From: Ignavibacteriota bacterium
GTDB taxonomy: Bacteria > Bacteroidota > Ignavibacteria > Ignavibacteriales > Ignavibacteriaceae
Assembly (NCBI GenBank): GCA_013285405.1
Contig: CP053446.1
Coordinates: 2,837,001 to 2,901,000, forward strand
Direction: 5' to 3'
Length of the DNA: 64,000 bases
Positions 61,672 through 64,000 of this stretch are shown here, piece by piece (the stretch's first letter is position 1; the number at the start of each line of letters is the position of its first letter). Under the pieces are notes generated by a model. That model had not been told where the DNA came from. It made no database searches and saw only the letters and a program-made list of their open reading frames with translations. The position numbers and the translations under genes were made by a program.

Positions 61672-62633
61672 AGATACCGCAGAAAATAAATTTAGCTCAT
61701 CTTCCAACTCCGCTTGAAAAAATAAAATTCAGGGATTGGGAATTCTTAATTAAACGAGATGATTATACGGGCTCAGATTTCCTAGGGAATAAAATCCGCA
61801 AACTTGAATACTTACTATTTGAAGCAAAAAAAATAAAAGCTGAATATATTTTTACTTGCGGAGGAGATCAATCAAATCACGCTCGTGCAACTGCTTCAGC
61901 AGCAGCAAAAATAGGGATCAGAACAAAATTATTTTTATGGGGAAAAGAAAAGAACATTGCTGATGGAAATCTATTCCTTGATAAAATGTATGGTGCTGAT
62001 ATTTTTTACCTGAATAAAAATGATTTCGATAATGTTGATGAAATAATGACAGAAGAAAGAATGAAGTTGGTTAAAAAAGGTAAACGGGTTTATGTAATTC
62101 CAGCGGGAGGTTCTACCACTTTAGGAATTTGGGGTTACGTTTCCTTTGTAAATGAATTGAAAAAACAAATCAATTTAAAAAAGATTGAAGGTATTTTTTC
62201 AGCTTGTGGTTCTGGCGGAACTGCGGCTGGTCTCTTAGTTGGTGCAGCGTTAAATAAAGTTAATTTAAAAGTTTACGCTGTAAATGTTTTGCTTCCCGAA
62301 AATGTAATCAGAAAAAGAATTCTTCAATTGGCAGCAGGTGCGGTTCTGGATTTTAGATTACCGGTTAAAATTGATGAAAACCAACTTGAAATTATTGGAG
62401 GATATTCAACCGAAGGATACAAAAATATTGCAAATGATAAGTTAAAATGTATTTCAGAATTCACACGTGCTTCCGGAATCATACTTGATCCGGCATATAC
62501 CGGAAAAGCTTTCTGCGCATATAATGAACTTGTGTTGAGAAGAAATAAAAGCAAAAAAATTATTTTTTTGCATACTGGTGGTATTTTTGGGGCATTCATC
62601 AAACGAAAAGAATATTTAGAATTCTCTTGTTAA
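61668..62633 (+). CDS. D-cysteine desulfhydrase-like PLP enzyme
   Basis: 321 residues from ATG at 61668, which overlaps the kdsB TGA; an upstream in-frame start at 61641 would add 9 charged residues and lies inside kdsB. The PLP lysine is in DFLGNKIRKLEYLL, followed by TCGGDQSNHARATASAAAKIG and ACGSGGTAAGLLVGA (phosphate loop). This is the D-cysteine desulfhydrase/ACC deaminase family. D-cysteine is the more likely substrate; ACC deaminase cannot be excluded without the diagnostic residues. Confidence 0.87.
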   Translation: MKIPQKINLAHLPTPLEKIKFRDWEFLIKRDDYTGSDFLGNKIRKLEYLLFEAKKIKAEYIFTCGGDQSNHARATASAAAKIGIRTKLFLWGKEKNIADGNLFLDKMYGADIFYLNKNDFDNVDEIMTEERMKLVKKGKRVYVIPAGGSTTLGIWGYVSFVNELKKQINLKKIEGIFSACGSGGTAAGLLVGAALNKVNLKVYAVNVLLPENVIRKRILQLAAGAVLDFRLPVKIDENQLEIIGGYSTEGYKNIANDKLKCISEFTRASGIILDPAYTGKAFCAYNELVLRRNKSKKIIFLHTGGIFGAFIKRKEYLEFSC

Positions 62634-62682
62634 ATAGCAATTATAATTGTCTTCAAATTCAATAAGCAGTATTTTTGAATGT

Positions 62683-63114
62683 ATGGAATGTATCTTTTGT
62701 AATATTAAGAACCAGAAAGCTGAAGCGGAAATTATTTTTGAAGATGAAAACATCTTAGCTTTTCTGGATATTCAACCTGTTAATTTTGGTCACACCCTGG
62801 TAATACCTAAAAATCATTATGATAATTTTTTAACGGTTCCTAAGGATGAACTTCATAAATTAATCCACGCAACTCAGTTCATTGCGGGAATAATTAAACG
62901 AAGTTTAAATGCCGATGGTTTTAATGTGATTTCGAATAATGGAAATTCTGCCGGACAATCAGTCTTTCATTTTCATTTTCATATCATTCCAAGATTCAAT
63001 CAAGATTTTACCTTAAAACCTGCGCTCAAATCGTACGGTGGTGGATCAATGCAGGAATATGGTAATCAAATTCGTTCATTCATAAGTAAATACAAGGATA
63101 TCTACAATGGATAA
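62683..63114 (+). CDS. HIT-family nucleotide hydrolase (HinT-like)
   Basis: 143 residues from ATG at 62683, where the family start [21 protein letters not shown] lies; an earlier start at 62647 adds an unlikely extension. The histidine triad is [13 protein letters not shown] is a zinc site found in many HinT proteins. It hydrolyses purine nucleoside phosphoramidates. It overlaps the cobalamin-binding gene by 8 bases. Confidence 0.92.
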   Translation: MECIFCNIKNQKAEAEIIFEDENILAFLDIQPVNFGHTLVIPKNHYDNFLTVPKDELHKLIHATQFIAGIIKRSLNADGFNVISNNGNSAGQSVFHFHFHIIPRFNQDFTLKPALKSYGGGSMQEYGNQIRSFISKYKDIYNG

Positions 63115-63541
63115 TAAAGCATCCCGGTCTAATCATGGAAAAATAAGAGTACTTGTTGCAAAAGCTGGATTGGACGGACACGATCGCGGTGCTAAAGTGA
63201 TTGCTGCAGCATTACGAGATGCCGGAATGGAAGTAATTTACACCGGGTTACGCCAGACACCCGAAATGATAGTTGAAGCTGCAATCCAGGAAGATGTTGA
63301 TGTAATAGGAATCAGTATTCTTTCCGGTGCTCACATGACAATACTTCCTAAAATAAAAACTTTGATGAATGAAAAAGGACTCGATGATGTACTGCTTACC
63401 GGAGGCGGAATTATTCCTGAAGAAGATATTAGTAAGTTAAAAGAAATGGGTGTTGGTGAATTATTTACTCCCGGCGCATCAACAAAAAATATTGCCGAGT
63501 ACATTAAAGAGTGGAGAAAACTAAATCCTCGTAAGAATTAG
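63107..63541 (+). CDS. Methylmalonyl-CoA mutase small B12-binding protein
   Basis: 144 residues with a complete cobalamin-binding domain: [26 protein letters not shown] (the D-x-H-x-x-G motif), [13 protein letters not shown] and [13 protein letters not shown]. It lacks the large catalytic barrel, so it is the stand-alone small subunit of a split mutase. The large subunit is not in the window. It interconverts methylmalonyl-CoA and succinyl-CoA with its partner. Confidence 0.92.
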   Translation: MDNKASRSNHGKIRVLVAKAGLDGHDRGAKVIAAALRDAGMEVIYTGLRQTPEMIVEAAIQEDVDVIGISILSGAHMTILPKIKTLMNEKGLDDVLLTGGGIIPEEDISKLKEMGVGELFTPGASTKNIAEYIKEWRKLNPRKN

Positions 63542-63585
63542 TTTACTCTAAAACTATTTCATAAATAAAAATCGTGAGGTTTACT

Positions 63586-64000
63586 ATGAAAAAGTATTTA
63601 CTTTTCTATTTTATTTTATTGTCATGTCTTATTTATCCTCAAACACTTCTGGAAACTGTTGACCTGCCATCAGGAACTTTTTATGAATACAGTTATGGAA
63701 TGACGTTCACGAATGGAAAATACTGGATCTCATCAAATTCATCTACTGTTGGTAAAGGAATAATCTATGCAGTAAACAGTTCCGGAGTTCAGGTTGATAT
63801 GCTGGATTTTGATCTCAACTGGATTCGCGAATCACAAGGTCTTGCTTTTGACGGAACTGATTTTTGGTATGTTGAAAGAAAAACTGCAAGATGTGATCTT
63901 TATAAAGTCAGCAGTACCGGAATTGTGATTGACTCGATTCCAACAGCAGAATTATTCAGTTCTTCAAGCATTTATCTCGGCGGTGCTGCGTGGGATGGTG
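63586..64000 (+). CDS. Secreted protein of unknown function (C-terminus beyond window)
   Basis: Starts at ATG 63586 with AGG upstream (GTGAGGTTTACT) and runs off the right edge. The signal peptide MKKYLLFYFILLSCLIYPQ is followed by beta-rich repeats such as YGMTFTNGKYWISSN and GLAFDGTDFWYVERK, as found in seven-bladed propellers of secreted Ignavibacteria proteins. A sorting tail would be expected but is not in view. Confidence 0.78.
   Translation, partial: MKKYLLFYFILLSCLIYPQTLLETVDLPSGTFYEYSYGMTFTNGKYWISSNSSTVGKGIIYAVNSSGVQVDMLDFDLNWIRESQGLAFDGTDFWYVERKTARCDLYKVSSTGIVIDSIPTAELFSSSSIYLGGAAWDG

Noticed and set aside
1..64000. tRNA, rRNA, CRISPR array, integrase or transposase
   Set aside because: I looked for each and saw none; absence by eye is not proof for tRNAs.

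Overview
The window looks like a chromosomal segment of an uncultured member of the Ignavibacteria (Bacteroidota/Chlorobiota side). The base composition is AT-rich. Many proteins carry Bacteroidota-style signal peptides, and two proteins have type IX secretion sorting tails (one containing the NYPNPFNPTTKI-type motif common in Ignavibacteria). There is also a classic Bat (aerotolerance) operon, a menaquinone operon, multiheme cytochromes and a KDO gene (kdsB, so the cell has an outer membrane with LPS). No rRNA, tRNA, CRISPR array, integrase or transposase gene was seen.

Layout. 1-1.5 kb: a truncated secreted von Willebrand A protein and a small beta-rich exported protein. 1.6-5.8 kb: a three-gene multiheme cytochrome operon (monoheme c, a 13-heme c/cytochrome b fusion, and a 7-heme NapC-like protein), probably a menaquinol-linked electron conduit. 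6.0-9.0 kb: an NtrB/NtrC-like two-component pair with a possible 44-codon gene. 9.05-12.7 kb: an accessory island at the 3' end of asd. A MjaI-like restriction-modification pair and two lone lipoprotein genes sit in successive cassettes, all on the asd strand, each bounded by a copy of the asd 3' end. 12.7-23.9 kb: asd, a nitrilase-family gene, a DUF454 gene, a hotdog thioesterase, the menaquinone operon menF-menD-menH-menB-menA-menE (no menC in the window), and rsgA. 24-32 kb: outer-membrane proteins and lipoproteins, then a TPR lipoprotein, a DUF4292 lipoprotein and an EnvC-like murein hydrolase activator. 32.1-37.6 kb: a compact polysaccharide operon (three GT4, one WecG/TagA, one GT39-like protein). 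37.8-47 kb: a very large secreted C25 peptidase, a secreted intradiol-dioxygenase-like protein, a HAD phosphatase and a beta-propeller protein. 47.1-56.3 kb: the Bat operon (moxR, DUF58, DUF4381-like, batA, batB, batC, batD, batE), interrupted by a four-helix-bundle (S23/IVP-like) gene. 56.3-58.1 kb: a second accessory patch (hicAB with a frameshifted toxin; an MNT/HEPN pair) inserted at the 5' end of an M48 peptidase gene, with a duplicated 5' fragment of that gene. 58.2-64 kb: M48 peptidase, plsC, a second S23 gene, kdsB, a D-cysteine desulfhydrase-like gene, a HIT protein, a small B12-binding protein and the start of a secreted protein.

The most unusual features are: (i) the asd-end cassette array, with attC-like motifs but no integrase in view; (ii) a parallel duplication of a host-gene end around the MNT/HEPN pair; (iii) S23 genes enclosed by inverted low-complexity word repeats, plus gene-free copies of similar repeats; (iv) a REP-like palindrome read through in frame as the N-terminus of BatC; and (v) the 13-heme/b-type fusion next to a heptaheme protein with a CX3CH site. 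All functions are inferred from sequence motifs read by eye; no database search was possible.
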